In this document: positions 22,800-32,478 of the stretch, one piece after another
Position numbering within the stretch: position 1 is the stretch's first letter
Layout: every line of letters starts with the position of its first letter
Assembly (NCBI RefSeq): GCF_023155275.1
Contig: NZ_JALMUV010000062.1
Coordinates: forward strand, 1-32,683
Origin: Streptomyces rhizoryzae
GTDB taxonomy: Bacteria > Actinomycetota > Actinomycetes > Streptomycetales > Streptomycetaceae
Direction of reading: 5' to 3'
Length of the DNA stretch: 32,683 nt
Program-made: the position numbers and the translations under genes
Notes under the pieces: model-generated
Database searches by the model: none
What the model was told of the DNA's origin: nothing
Seen by the model: only the letters and a program-made list of their open reading frames with translations

Positions 22800-24236
22800 A
22801 TGCCGGGCACGGTCGGCGCGGCGGTCGGCGACGGGGTGGGCAGCGGCACCGGGGCGCTGCCGCGGACGCTGTCGTTCCGGGACCTGGTCGTCTACGGGCT
22901 GCTGTTCATCGCCCCGATGGCGCCGGTGGGGATCTTCGGCACCCTCCAGGCCGCCTCGCACGGCGCGGTCACCGTGGTCTACGTGGCCGCGACGGTGGCG
23001 ATGGCGTTCACCGCGTACTCCTACGCCCAGATGGTGCGCGTGGCCCCGGGGGCGGGGTCGGTCTACACGTACGCACGGGCCGGCCTGGGCGAGGGTGCGG
23101 GGTTCGTCGCCGGGTGGATGGCGATGCTGGACTACCTGCTGATCCCGGCGGTGGCGTACCTCTTCTCCGGGATCGCGCTGCACGCGCTGGTGCCGCAGGT
23201 GCCCCAGGGGGTGTGGACGGCGGCCGCGGTGGTGGTCACCACGCTGCTGAACCTCCGGGGGGTGCGGACCGCGGCGGTGGTCGGGTTCGCGGTGCTGGCG
23301 CTGGAGATCGCGGTGCTGGTGGTCTTCGTGGCGGCGGCCGGCTGGGCGCTGGCGGTGCACGGGGCGCAGCGCGGCTGGGCGGCGCCGCTGACCGGGGAGG
23401 GCGGGTTCTCCGTCCCGGCGGTGCTGGGCGCGGTGTCGGTGGCGGTGCTGTCGTACCTGGGCTTCGACGCGATCGCGGCGTTCGCGGAGGAGGCCGGGGA
23501 CGCACCGCGCGGGGGGCGTTCCGGGAAGGGCGGCGGGCGGCGGGCGGACAGCTCGCGGCGGGTGGCCAGGGCGGTGCTGACGTGCCTGGTGGTGGCCGGG
23601 GTGCTGTTCGCGGTGCAGACGTATCTGGCGGCGCTGCTGGCCCCGATGAGCGCCGCCGAGCTGGCCGCGAAGCCGGGCGAGCAGGGCGCCGCCTTCTACA
23701 CGACGGTGGACGCGGCGGTGGGCGGCTGGCTGCACGACCTGGTGGCGGTGAGCAAGGCGGTCGGGGCGGCGTTCGCGGCGCTGGCCGGTCAGGCCGCGGC
23801 CGGGCGGCTGCTGTTCGCGATGGCCCGGGACCGGCGGCTGCCGGGGGCGCTGGCGACGGTGGACGCGGGCAGCGGGGTGCCGCGCCGGGCCCTGCTGGGG
23901 GCGGCGCTGGTGACGCTGGTGGCGGCGGTCTGGGCGGCCACCCGGGACGACGGCCTGGACCAGCTGTCGTCGGTCGTGAACGTCGGCGCGCTGACCGCGT
24001 TCGCGCTGCTGCACGCCTCGGTGATCGGCTGGTTCCGGTTCCGCGGACGGACGGCGGGGACCGGTCTGCTGCGGCACGGGGTGGTGCCGCTGGCGGGGCT
24101 CGCCGTGGTGGTCGCGGTGGTGGCCGAGGCGTCCCCGACGGCGCAGGCGGTGGGAGCCGGGTGGCTGGTGCTGGGGCTGTCGGTGCTGGCGGTGCAGGAC
24201 GTCCGGCGGCGCCGGGCCGGGGCGGCCGGGGGCTGA
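22800..24236 (+). CDS. APC-superfamily amino acid permease
   Basis: A 478-residue secondary transporter starting at ATG 22800 after a near-ideal AGGAGG. It has about 12 hydrophobic segments. The family's first-TM pattern is visible ('LVVYGLLFIAPMAPVGIFG', like the substrate-backbone-binding helix of APC carriers), followed by 'APGAGSVYTYARAGLGEGAG' and 'SYLGFDAIAAFAEEAGD' (the TM6 FDAI-x-x-x-AEE motif). Expected to import an amino acid or amine at the membrane with a cation. The specific substrate cannot be told. A Gly/Arg/Lys-rich loop ('RGGRSGKGGGRRADSSRR') after TM6 is longer and more basic than usual. It stands alone between divergent ispH and co-directional xseA. Confidence 0.9.
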   Translation: MPGTVGAAVGDGVGSGTGALPRTLSFRDLVVYGLLFIAPMAPVGIFGTLQAASHGAVTVVYVAATVAMAFTAYSYAQMVRVAPGAGSVYTYARAGLGEGAGFVAGWMAMLDYLLIPAVAYLFSGIALHALVPQVPQGVWTAAAVVVTTLLNLRGVRTAAVVGFAVLALEIAVLVVFVAAAGWALAVHGAQRGWAAPLTGEGGFSVPAVLGAVSVAVLSYLGFDAIAAFAEEAGDAPRGGRSGKGGGRRADSSRRVARAVLTCLVVAGVLFAVQTYLAALLAPMSAAELAAKPGEQGAAFYTTVDAAVGGWLHDLVAVSKAVGAAFAALAGQAAAGRLLFAMARDRRLPGALATVDAGSGVPRRALLGAALVTLVAAVWAATRDDGLDQLSSVVNVGALTAFALLHASVIGWFRFRGRTAGTGLLRHGVVPLAGLAVVVAVVAEASPTAQAVGAGWLVLGLSVLAVQDVRRRRAGAAGG

Positions 24237-24296
24237 GCGCGGCCGCCGGGCGCGAGCGGACCGCCACTGTCAGTGGCCGCCGCTAGGCTCGCTCGT

Positions 24297-25553
24297 ATGG
24301 CTGTCTCTACGTCTCCGGAAGCGCCGATCCCGGTCGGCGAGGTGTCCCGGCTCATCGGCGGGTGGATCGACCGGCTCGGCGCGGTGTGGGTCGAGGGGCA
24401 GATCACGCAGCTCTCCCGGCGGCCGGGCGCGGGCGTGGTCTTCCTGACGCTGCGCGACCCCTCGTACGACATCTCGGTGAGCGTGACGTGCTACCGCCAG
24501 GTCTTCGACAAGGTCGCCGAGGTGGTGACCGAGGGCGCCCGGGTGGTGGTGCACGCCAAGCCGGAGTGGTACGCCCCGCGCGGCCAGCTGTCGCTGCGGG
24601 CCGCCGAGATCCGCCCGGTCGGGGTGGGCGAGCTGCTGGCCCGGCTGGAGCAGCTGAAGCGGTCGCTGACCGCGGAGGGGCTGTTCGCGGCCGAGCGCAA
24701 GCGGCCGCTGCCGTTCCTGCCGCAGCTGATCGGGCTGGTCTGCGGCCGGGCCAGCGCCGCCGAGCGCGATGTGCTGGAGAACGCCCGGCACCGCTGGCCC
24801 GCCGTCCGCTTCGAGGTGCGCAACGTCCCGGTGCAGGGCGTGCACGCCGTCCCTCAGGTCATCGCGGCGGTGCAGGAGCTGGACGCGCTGCCCGAGGTGG
24901 ACGTGATCATCGTGGCGCGCGGCGGCGGCAGCGTGGAGGATCTGCTGCCGTTCTCCGACGAGCAGCTGGTCCGGGCGGTGGCGGAGGCGCGCACCCCGGT
25001 GGTCTCGGCGATCGGCCACGAGCCGGACAGCCCGCTGCTGGACCTCGTCGCCGATCTGCGGGCCTCGACGCCCACCGACGCGGCGAAGAAGGTGGTGCCC
25101 GACGTCGGTGAGGAGCTGGCCCGGGTCCATCAGCTGCGGGAGCGGGCCCGGCGGGCGCTCGGCGGCTTCCTGGACCGCGAGGAGCGGGGCCTGACGGCCG
25201 CACTGCACCGCCCGTCGATGCAGCGTCCGCAGCGGATGGTGGAGGAGCGCGAGGAGCAGGTCACCGCCCTGCTCCAGCGCGGGCGGCGCACCCTGGGCCA
25301 TCTGCTGGACCGCGCGGACTCCGAGCTGGCGCACACCCTGGCACGGGTGGTGGCGCTCTCCCCCAAGGCCACGCTCCAGCGCGGCTATGCGGTCCTCCAG
25401 AAGCCGGACGGCACCGCGGTGCGGGACCCGTCGGAGGTGGCGGTGGACGAGGAACTCCGGGCCAGGGTCGCCGAGGGCGATTTCCGGGTGCGGGTGGCCG
25501 CGGTGCCGGATCCCGGCGCCGGACGGTCCATGACGAGCGGGGCGGACTCCTAG
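24297..25553 (+). CDS. xseA: exodeoxyribonuclease VII large subunit
   Basis: Catalytic subunit of ExoVII, which degrades single-stranded DNA into oligonucleotides in both directions. ATG 24297 ('MAVSTSPEAPIPVGEVSRL') is chosen over the upstream ATG because it matches the family's N-terminal OB-fold start ('GGWIDRLGAVWVEGQITQLS'). The OB-fold (about 10-110) is followed by the catalytic region with 'LIGLVCGRASAAERDVLENA', 'VDVIIVARGGGSVEDLLPF' (the GGGS-x-EDL motif), 'VVSAIGHEPDSPLLDLVADL' and 'RASTPTDAAK'. Then come coiled-coil helices and the C-terminal 'LQRGYAVLQKPDG' segment. 418 residues. It forms an operon with xseB, 10 nt downstream. Confidence 0.97.
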   Translation: MAVSTSPEAPIPVGEVSRLIGGWIDRLGAVWVEGQITQLSRRPGAGVVFLTLRDPSYDISVSVTCYRQVFDKVAEVVTEGARVVVHAKPEWYAPRGQLSLRAAEIRPVGVGELLARLEQLKRSLTAEGLFAAERKRPLPFLPQLIGLVCGRASAAERDVLENARHRWPAVRFEVRNVPVQGVHAVPQVIAAVQELDALPEVDVIIVARGGGSVEDLLPFSDEQLVRAVAEARTPVVSAIGHEPDSPLLDLVADLRASTPTDAAKKVVPDVGEELARVHQLRERARRALGGFLDREERGLTAALHRPSMQRPQRMVEEREEQVTALLQRGRRTLGHLLDRADSELAHTLARVVALSPKATLQRGYAVLQKPDGTAVRDPSEVAVDEELRARVAEGDFRVRVAAVPDPGAGRSMTSGADS

Positions 25554-25563
25554 GGTGGGAGAC

Positions 25564-25833
25564 ATGGCGAAGACGGAAGACGTGGTGGACGTGGCGGCGG
25601 ACGGGGCCCCGGCGGAGTCCGCCCTCGGGTACGAGCAGGCGCGGGACGAGCTGATCGAGGTCGTCCGCCGCCTGGAGGCGGGCGGTACGACGCTGGAGGA
25701 GTCGCTGGCCCTGTGGGAGCGCGGCGAGGAGCTGGCGAAGGTGTGCCGCCGCTGGCTGGACGGCGCCCGGGCGCGGCTGGACGCGGCGCTGGCCGAGGTC
25801 TCCGAGGAGGGCGCGGAGGCCGACCGGGCCTGA
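25564..25833 (+). CDS. xseB: exodeoxyribonuclease VII small subunit
   Basis: Accessory subunit that binds the coiled-coil region of XseA. ATG 25564 with GGGAG upstream; an in-frame GTG at 25555 would add three residues. About 89 residues. The family helix-turn-helix core is clear: 'GYEQARDELIEVVRRLEAGG', 'TTLEESLALWERGEELAKVC' and 'RRWLDGARARLDAAL'. The first 20 residues are a variable acidic leader. Coupled to xseA by close spacing. No clear terminator follows. Confidence 0.96.
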   Translation: MAKTEDVVDVAADGAPAESALGYEQARDELIEVVRRLEAGGTTLEESLALWERGEELAKVCRRWLDGARARLDAALAEVSEEGAEADRA

Positions 25834-25903
25834 TCCGGCGCGGCCGGCGGCCCGGTGCGGCCCCACCACCCGTGCCCGCAGCGGCCTTTCGGATGCCGGG
25901 AGG

Positions 25904-25967
25904 CCGCTGCGTCGTCGTACCGCTGCGTCGCTGCGTCGTCGTACCGCTGCGTCGCTGCGTCGTCGTA
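25904..25967. repeat. 24-bp tandem repeat, two full copies plus a partial one
   Basis: The 24-bp unit (starts ccgctgcgtcgctgc, ends gtcgtcgta) occurs perfectly at 25920-25943 and 25944-25967, preceded by a 16-bp internally deleted copy at 25904-25919. It sits between xseB and the promoter of the nitroreductase gene. Confidence 0.9.
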
Positions 25968-26002
25968 TCGCTGTGAACCCCCTCACAGATTCCACCCGTT
26001 AG

Positions 26003-26030
26003 TTGAACTTTAATCTATCTGGGTTAGAGT
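26003..26030 (+). promoter_or_regulatory. sigma-70-type promoter for the nitroreductase gene
   Basis: TTGAAC (26003-26008) and TAGAGT (26025-26030) with 16-bp spacing sit in a conspicuously AT-rich patch (taatctatctgggttag) about 75 nt ahead of the ATG. Such a patch is rare in this window and could also hold a repressor site. Confidence 0.6.
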
Positions 26031-26106
26031 GGTTCGCGTAGACAGCCCCGACAGTGCCGTCTTCCGCAGAACCGCACGAACCCACCCGAGCCCCGAGGTG
26101 CCCCTG

Positions 26107-26700
26107 ATGTCTCTCGCCCTTGACGCCGCCGCACAGGACCTCCTGTTCCGCGAGGCCCAGACCGCCAACTCCTTCACGGACGAGCCGGTGACGGACAAGC
26201 AGGTCCAGGCCATCTACGACCTGGTGAAGTACGCCCCGACCGCGTTCAACCAGTCGCCGCTGCGGATCACCCTGGTCCGTTCCGAGGACGCCCGGAAGCG
26301 CCTGGTCGCGCACGCCATGGGCGCCAACGGCCCGAAGACCCTGGCCGCGCCGCTGACCGTGATCCTCTCGGTGGACCTGGACTTCCACGAGAAGCTGCCG
26401 CAGCTCTTCCCGCACGCGCCGGGCATCAAGGACGCCTACTTCTCCGAGGCCGCGGTCCGCGAGGTCGCCGGCACCCAGAACGCCACCCTCCAGGCCGGTT
26501 ACTTCATCCTCGGCATCCGCGCCGCCGGTCTGGCCGCCGGCCCGATGACCGGCTTCGACTTCGGCGCCGTGGACAAGGAGTTCTTCGGCGACGGCAAGCA
26601 GAAGTCCTTCCTGGTGATCAACCTCGGCAAGCCGGGCCCGGACGCCTTCTTCCCGCGCGCCCCGCGGCTCTCCTTCGACGAGGCCGCGACCACCGTCTGA
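26107..26700 (+). CDS. nitroreductase-family protein, malonic semialdehyde reductase (RutE-like)
   Basis: A 197-residue FMN-dependent oxidoreductase. ATG 26107 ('MSLALDAAAQDLLFREAQT') is preceded by GAGGTG; the longer frame upstream runs through the promoter. It fits the RutE/HadB group: 'TANSFTDEPVTDKQVQAIYD', 'LVKYAPTAFNQSPLRITLV' (FMN binding), 'GYFILGIRAAGLAAGPMTGF' and 'FLVINLGKPGPDAFFPRAPR'. Relatives reduce malonic semialdehyde to 3-hydroxypropionate in uracil breakdown. No other pyrimidine-degradation gene is near, so the physiological substrate is open. Transcribed alone, with its own promoter and a strong terminator. Confidence 0.88.
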   Translation: MSLALDAAAQDLLFREAQTANSFTDEPVTDKQVQAIYDLVKYAPTAFNQSPLRITLVRSEDARKRLVAHAMGANGPKTLAAPLTVILSVDLDFHEKLPQLFPHAPGIKDAYFSEAAVREVAGTQNATLQAGYFILGIRAAGLAAGPMTGFDFGAVDKEFFGDGKQKSFLVINLGKPGPDAFFPRAPRLSFDEAATTV

Positions 26701-26737
26701 GCCGCCGTCCGGCCCCGGGCCGGGACCGCAGGTACAC

Positions 26738-26773
26738 AGAGGCCGCCGCACCCACCCGGGTGCGGCGGCCTCT
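26738..26773 (+). terminator. terminator after the nitroreductase gene
   Basis: A perfect 16-bp stem (agaggccgccgcaccc, 26738-26753; complement 26758-26773) with a 4-nt loop, 38 nt after the stop codon. Confidence 0.75.
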
Positions 26774-26802
26774 GCCGTGTCCGCGGCGGCCTGCGTGCGC
26801 GA

Positions 26803-26863
26803 CCGGCCGGAAGCGGAGCGGCCCGGCCGGAAAGCGGAGCGGTACAGGCCGGAAGCGGAGCGG
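26803..26863. repeat. three degenerate ~18-bp tandem units
   Basis: The unit ggccggaagcggagcgg recurs three times with small spacer differences (near 26803-26821, 26823-26842 and 26847-26863). It lies between the nitroreductase terminator and the DUF4245 gene end. One copy has an extra A. Confidence 0.7.
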
Positions 26864-26900
26864 GCCGGCCCGCCGGCGGCCCGGCCCGCTCTCCCCGCGC

Positions 26901-27437
26901 TCAGCCCTTCTTGGCGACCAGCGCGGCGGCCAGCTCGGCCAGCCGCCCGTACGGCGCGGTGCCGGTGACGACCGTGGTCACCCCGGGCTCCTGGTGGACC
27001 AGCGCCCGGTAGGTGTCGCCCTTGTAGCGGTCCCACTTCTTGCCGTCGACGGCCTGCTGCCCCTCGGCCTTGGACGCGCCCAGCGTGACGTCCCGGATGA
27101 ACTGCTGCGCCGGCGCGTCGCTCTGCTCGACGGCCGCGTACTCCTGCTCCGGGTCGAGCATGCCCAGGTGCCAGGCACCGCCCTTGCCGTCGCTGCTCGC
27201 CTTGTACGACACCGAGGTGGCCCGCCAGGTCTTGGGCAGCCCCTCGGGCGCGGCGACCGGGTACGGGGCGGCGCGCCGGGCGGTGAGGATCTCGACCCGG
27301 GTGTCGACGGTCTTGACGGCGTTCTTCTCCGCGCTCGCACTGTCGTCGTGCGGGATGAAGAAGTAGATCGCCCCGACCAGGACCCCGATCACCGCCAGTG
27401 ACAGGACCATGTCCGTCACTCTTTGCCTGCCTCGCAT
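26901..27437 (-). CDS. DUF4245 membrane-anchored protein
   Basis: A protein of about 178 residues starting at ATG 27437 ('MRGRQRVTDMVLSLAVIGVL'); starts at GTG 27446 or ATG 27464 are possible. A short basic cytoplasmic tail is followed by one TM helix ('MVLSLAVIGVLVGAIYFFIP') and an exported domain with 'RAAPYPVAAPEGLPKTWRAT', 'GGAWHLGMLDPEQEYAAVEQ' and 'GKKWDRYKGDTYRALVHQEP'. This is the DUF4245 pattern seen beside glpX in actinomycetes. Function is unknown. Divergent from glpX, so the two may share the roughly 230-bp control region between them. Confidence 0.85.
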   Translation of the reverse strand: MRGRQRVTDMVLSLAVIGVLVGAIYFFIPHDDSASAEKNAVKTVDTRVEILTARRAAPYPVAAPEGLPKTWRATSVSYKASSDGKGGAWHLGMLDPEQEYAAVEQSDAPAQQFIRDVTLGASKAEGQQAVDGKKWDRYKGDTYRALVHQEPGVTTVVTGTAPYGRLAELAAALVAKKG

Positions 27438-27666
27438 ACCAGCCACGTCCCTATCGTCCCCCATGCCCGTTCCGGCCCCGCGACGCCCCCCTGGGGACGG
27501 CACCCACCTGGGCAAACACCCCACCGTCCGGCGCCGCTCGGCCGCCGGCGATACCCAGCCGGTGGCTTGCTCATGCGAAGGCCCCCCTGCTCATTTTCAC
27601 GACCTACCGATAAAGTCATGAGCACCCTCATCAATCCGGCCGTCGCCGTACAGAAAGGTGCGCTCG

Positions 27667-28698
27667 ATGACCGAGCATCATCTGCCGTCCCAACTCGAGG
27701 TCAGCCCGGAGGCTCCGGACCGCAACCTCGCCCTGGAACTGGTCCGGGTGACCGAGGCCGGCGCCATGGCATCGGGCCGCTGGGTCGGCCGCGGTGACAA
27801 GAACGGCGCGGACGGCGCGGCGGTGAGGGCCATGCGCGCCCTGATCCACACCGTCTCGATGAACGGCGTGGTGGTCATCGGGGAGGGCGAGAAGGACAAC
27901 GCCCCGATGCTCTACAACGGCGAGCGGGTCGGCGACGGCACCGGCCCGGAGTGCGACGTGGCGGTGGACCCGGTCGACGGCACCACGCTGACCGCCAAGG
28001 GCATGGCCAACGCGGTCTCCGTGATGGCGGTCGCCGAGCGCGGCTCGATGTTCGACCCGTCGGCGGTCTTCTACATGGACAAGCTCGCCACCGGCCCGGA
28101 GGCCGCGGACTTCGTCGACATCACCGCCCCGGTCGCGGTGAACATCAAGCGGATCGCCAAGGCCAAGAAGTCCGCGGTCGAGGACGTCACCGTCGTCATC
28201 CTGGACCGGCCGCGCCACGAGGGCCTGGTCAAGGAGGTCCGGGAGGCCGGCGCGCGGATCAAGTTCATCTCCGACGGCGACGTGGCCGGCGCGATCATGG
28301 CGGCCCGCGAGGGCACCGGCGTGGACCTGCTGCTGGGCATCGGCGGCACGCCGGAGGGCATCATCGCGGCCTGCGCACTGAAGTGCCTGGGCGGCACCTT
28401 CCAGGGCAAGCTGTGGCCCAAGGACGACGAGGAGCGGCAGCGCGCCCTCGACGCCGGGCACGACCTCGACCAGGTGCTCCAGATCGAGGACCTGGTCCGC
28501 GGCGACAACGTCTTCTTCGTGGCGACCGGCATCACCGACGGCGAGCTGCTGCGCGGCGTCCGCTACCGCGCGGAGACCGCCTACACCCAGTCCCTGGTGA
28601 TGCGGTCCAAGTCCGGCACGATCCGCCAGATCGAGTCCCAGCACCGGCTGTCGAAGCTGCGCGCCTACAGCTCGATCGACTTCGAGCGCCCGAGCTGA
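27667..28698 (+). CDS. glpX: class II fructose-1,6-bisphosphatase
   Basis: A gluconeogenic enzyme that hydrolyses fructose-1,6-bisphosphate to fructose-6-phosphate. ATG 27667 is chosen because AAAGG sits 8 nt upstream; an in-frame GTG at 27658 overlaps that site. 343 residues. GlpX motifs in order: 'LVRVTEAGAMASGRWVGRGD' with 'KNGAD', 'GVVVIGEGEKDNAPML' (metal-binding Glu/Asp), 'CDVAVDPVDGTTLTAKG' (DPVDGTT metal site), 'ARIKFISDGDVAGAIMAA', 'LLLGIGGTPEGIIAACALK' and 'VFFVATGITDGELLRGVRY'. Cytoplasmic. Convergent with the whiB-like gene across a strong bidirectional hairpin. Confidence 0.97.
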   Translation: MTEHHLPSQLEVSPEAPDRNLALELVRVTEAGAMASGRWVGRGDKNGADGAAVRAMRALIHTVSMNGVVVIGEGEKDNAPMLYNGERVGDGTGPECDVAVDPVDGTTLTAKGMANAVSVMAVAERGSMFDPSAVFYMDKLATGPEAADFVDITAPVAVNIKRIAKAKKSAVEDVTVVILDRPRHEGLVKEVREAGARIKFISDGDVAGAIMAAREGTGVDLLLGIGGTPEGIIAACALKCLGGTFQGKLWPKDDEERQRALDAGHDLDQVLQIEDLVRGDNVFFVATGITDGELLRGVRYRAETAYTQSLVMRSKSGTIRQIESQHRLSKLRAYSSIDFERPS

Positions 28699-28720
28699 CC
28701 GGCGCCCGCGCCGTCCCGCT

Positions 28721-28769
28721 ACGCACCCCCGCCCCCGCCGGAAGTCGCTTCCGGCGGGGGCGGGTGCGT
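28721..28769. terminator. bidirectional terminator between glpX and the whiB-like gene
   Basis: A stem of about 22 bp (28721-28744 with 28748-28769, two-base bulge) and a 3-nt loop (tcg), placed between two convergent genes. One of the strongest hairpins in the window. Confidence 0.75.
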
Positions 28770-28811
28770 ACGGGCGCGGGCGCGGCGGGCGCCGTACCGG
28801 CCCGCGGCGGG

Positions 28812-29171
28812 TCAGCCGGCCGCGGGCATCGGGGCGGCGGCCCGCAGTTCGCTCTCCCGGCGCCGCCGGCGGGTGAGCACGACCCGGCGCTCGGCGGCGG
28901 TCAGCCCGCCCCAGACGCCGTAGGGCTCGGGCTGGAGCAGGGCGTGCTCCCGGCACTCGACCATCACCGGACAGCGGGCGCAGACCCGCTTCGCGGCTTC
29001 TTCGCGGGCCAGGCGGGCGGCGGTGGGCTCCTTGGACGGGGCGAAGAACAGCCCGGCCTCGTCCCGGCGGCACACCGCCTCCGCATGCCAGGGACCGGCC
29101 TCCTCGCGAGCCTGCCCTCGCTGGGACGGAACGACAGCGGCATCCTGCAGGGGCTGATGCGGTAGCAGCAC
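28812..29171 (-). CDS. WhiB-family iron-sulfur transcription factor
   Basis: 119 residues. Four conserved cysteines for a [4Fe-4S] cluster: one in 'AVCRRDEAGLFFAP' (about C34), then C64-x2-C67-x5-C73 in 'KRVCARCPVMVECREHAL'. The WhiB turn motif 'EPYGVWGGLTAAERR' is followed by a basic C-terminal tail ('LTRRRRRESEL') likely to contact DNA. WhiB-like proteins bind the main sigma factor and sense redox or nitric oxide. The position between glpX and the fumarase gene is conserved in Streptomyces. I do not name the paralogue. The start at 29171 adds a rather long N-terminus, but no better RBS was seen further in. Confidence 0.92.
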   Translation of the reverse strand: MLLPHQPLQDAAVVPSQRGQAREEAGPWHAEAVCRRDEAGLFFAPSKEPTAARLAREEAAKRVCARCPVMVECREHALLQPEPYGVWGGLTAAERRVVLTRRRRRESELRAAAPMPAAG

Positions 29172-29354
29172 GGTCTACTCCTGACGACGGCTTCGGCGCG
29201 AGAGATCACCCTTGCCCGTCTCGCTGCGCACGGCTTTCTTCGCACCCCGCAGCCGTACGAGAGACGATGCACCAGCCCTACCCGCTGTACGCGGGCTTAT
29301 GCACACCGTGGCGATCGAGGACAAGACCGCCGCCCCGGAACCGCGCCGGCACCC

Positions 29355-30308
29355 CTAACCGAAGCGGCGGCGCTCCCGGCGCTCCTCGCGGCGCTCGCGG
29401 CGGTCGGCCCTCAACTGGTCCATCCGCTCCCGGCGTTCGGCCCGCAGCTCGTCCCGCAGCGCGTGGTGCGCGGCCCACGCCTCGCCCCGGCGCTCGTGCC
29501 GCTCGGCCCACGCCTCGGCCATCGCCTCGTGCCGCTCGGCCCGGAGCCCCTCCAGCCGCTCCCGCCGCTCGCCGCGCAGCCGGTCGCGCAGGTCGCGGAT
29601 CCAGGCGCCGCGCCGGGGCTTGGCCTCCACGCTGCCCAGCAGCGCGAAACCGTTGACCACGACCTCGGGGGCGTCGCGGTCCTCGGCGTCGTGGGTCTCC
29701 ACCTCGAAGCTGCCCAGGATGCCGGAGCCGCTGCTGCGCAGCGTGATGTTCTCCGGCACCCGGACCTCGACGCTGCCGAAGACCGAGGTGACGTTGATCT
29801 GCACGCGCTGCTGCGGGAAGACCGCCTCGGTCAGGTCGATCTCGACGCTGCCGAAGAGCGCCACCGCGTTGATCCGGGCCGGGACGCGCCAGCGGCCCTT
29901 GCGGGTGGCGGCGCTGAAGATCGCGACGAGGTTCTGGTCGGCGGCGGGGGCGGCCGGGCCGTAGCCGTGGTCCGCCTCCGCCGGCCGCGGGCCGCCCGCC
30001 GCGGGCAGGTCCCGTACGATGGGCGCCAGCTCGCCCATGGTCTTGGCGCGGTAGACCGCGTCGATCCGCTCGGCGTGCTCCTCGGCGTCCAGCCGGCCCT
30101 CGGCGAGGGCCTCGCGCAGGATCTCGGCGATCCGGTCGCGGTCCGCGTCCGAGGCCCGCATATCGGCCTCGGCCACCGGCCGGACCCGGGGATCCGCCGC
30201 CCCCTTGGTCAGATTCACCGCCTGCGGCTGCTGCTGGTCCAGCTGCTCCGCAAGCGTCCCGGGCGGGGTCTTAGGGCCCGGTCGTCCCCCGTTTCCTGAA
30301 GCGTCCAC
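29355..30308 (-). CDS. DUF1707 / LiaF-like domain protein with a long charged tail
   Basis: 317 residues from GTG 30308. A Pro/Gln-rich leader is followed by DUF1707 (about 50-102: 'MRASDADRDRIAEILREALA', 'GRLDAEEHAERIDAVYRAKT', 'MGELAPIVRDLP'). Then comes a beta-rich, LiaF C-terminal-like region with three repeats of the 'F/LGSVEV' type ('ALFGSVEIDLTEA', 'SVFGSVEVRVPEN', 'ALLGSVEAKPRRG'). The last 85 or so residues are almost only Arg, Glu, Ala and Leu ('ERRERLEGLRAERHEAM', 'RREERRERRRFG'), probably a single charged helix. No TM segment is seen. LiaF-like domains often sense envelope stress, but this protein's function is unknown. Divergent from the fumarase gene. Confidence 0.88.
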   Translation of the reverse strand: MDASGNGGRPGPKTPPGTLAEQLDQQQPQAVNLTKGAADPRVRPVAEADMRASDADRDRIAEILREALAEGRLDAEEHAERIDAVYRAKTMGELAPIVRDLPAAGGPRPAEADHGYGPAAPAADQNLVAIFSAATRKGRWRVPARINAVALFGSVEIDLTEAVFPQQRVQINVTSVFGSVEVRVPENITLRSSGSGILGSFEVETHDAEDRDAPEVVVNGFALLGSVEAKPRRGAWIRDLRDRLRGERRERLEGLRAERHEAMAEAWAERHERRGEAWAAHHALRDELRAERRERMDQLRADRRERREERRERRRFG

Positions 30309-30473
30309 GGCCCCAGCGTACCGAAACGCGATAGATCGCGACTAGAGGACGGCGGCGCGTCGCGCACGGACTGAGCCCTACCTCACAGCGGTGGCCCGAG
30401 GGCGGGGTTCTACGCTGGTCGGGCGCTGCCGTAGAAGCCAGCCACCACCCCTCCGAGTAAGGACACATCCCCC

Positions 30474-32174
<1,701 letters not shown>

Positions 32175-32195
32175 CGTCCCGGACACCACGGTGCA

Positions 32196-32232
32196 CGGCC
32201 GTCGCCCGCGGATGCGCGGGGGGCGGCCGTTT
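32196..32232 (+). terminator. fumarase terminator
   Basis: A stem of about 15 bp (cggccgtcgcccgcg, 32196-32210, with 32215-32229; one G:U pair and one mismatch), GATG loop, then TTT. It starts 22 nt after the stop. Confidence 0.65.
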
Positions 32233-32274
32233 GCCGTGCGGTCCGCGTACCGGCCGTCCTGCCGCCGGGGAGCG

Positions 32275-32478
32275 TCAGCGGCTGCGGTGGCGGGGGCAGG
32301 TGCACGGGGGCCAGGCCGGGGAGACGTCGTAGACGTCGAAGCGGTCGCCGGCGACGACGTGGATCTGGGCGCGTTCCTGGGCGACGACGCCGTCGTGGGT
32401 CGCGGTGTAGACGCGCAGGGTCATCAGCGACTGGCGGGATCGCGGACCCGGAGGTGTCTGGCCGGCGCTCGTGGCCAT
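32275..32478 (-). CDS. small conserved-type hypothetical protein
   Basis: 67 residues from ATG 32478, with AGGAG nine bases upstream. The N-terminal 18 residues are polar. The core 'LMTLRVYTATHDGVVAQERA' and 'QIHVVAGDRFDVYDVSPAWP' alternates hydrophobic residues like a small beta barrel or sheet. It ends 'PPCTCPRHRSR' with two cysteines in CxC. No signal peptide or TM. The function is unknown to me; the good RBS and codon use support it being real. Convergent with fumarase. No gene is supported in the last 200 bases of the window. Confidence 0.65.
   Translation of the reverse strand: MATSAGQTPPGPRSRQSLMTLRVYTATHDGVVAQERAQIHVVAGDRFDVYDVSPAWPPCTCPRHRSR

Noticed and set aside
25904..25967. CRISPR-like array
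   Set aside because: The 24-bp units are directly adjacent with no unique spacers, so this is a simple tandem repeat.
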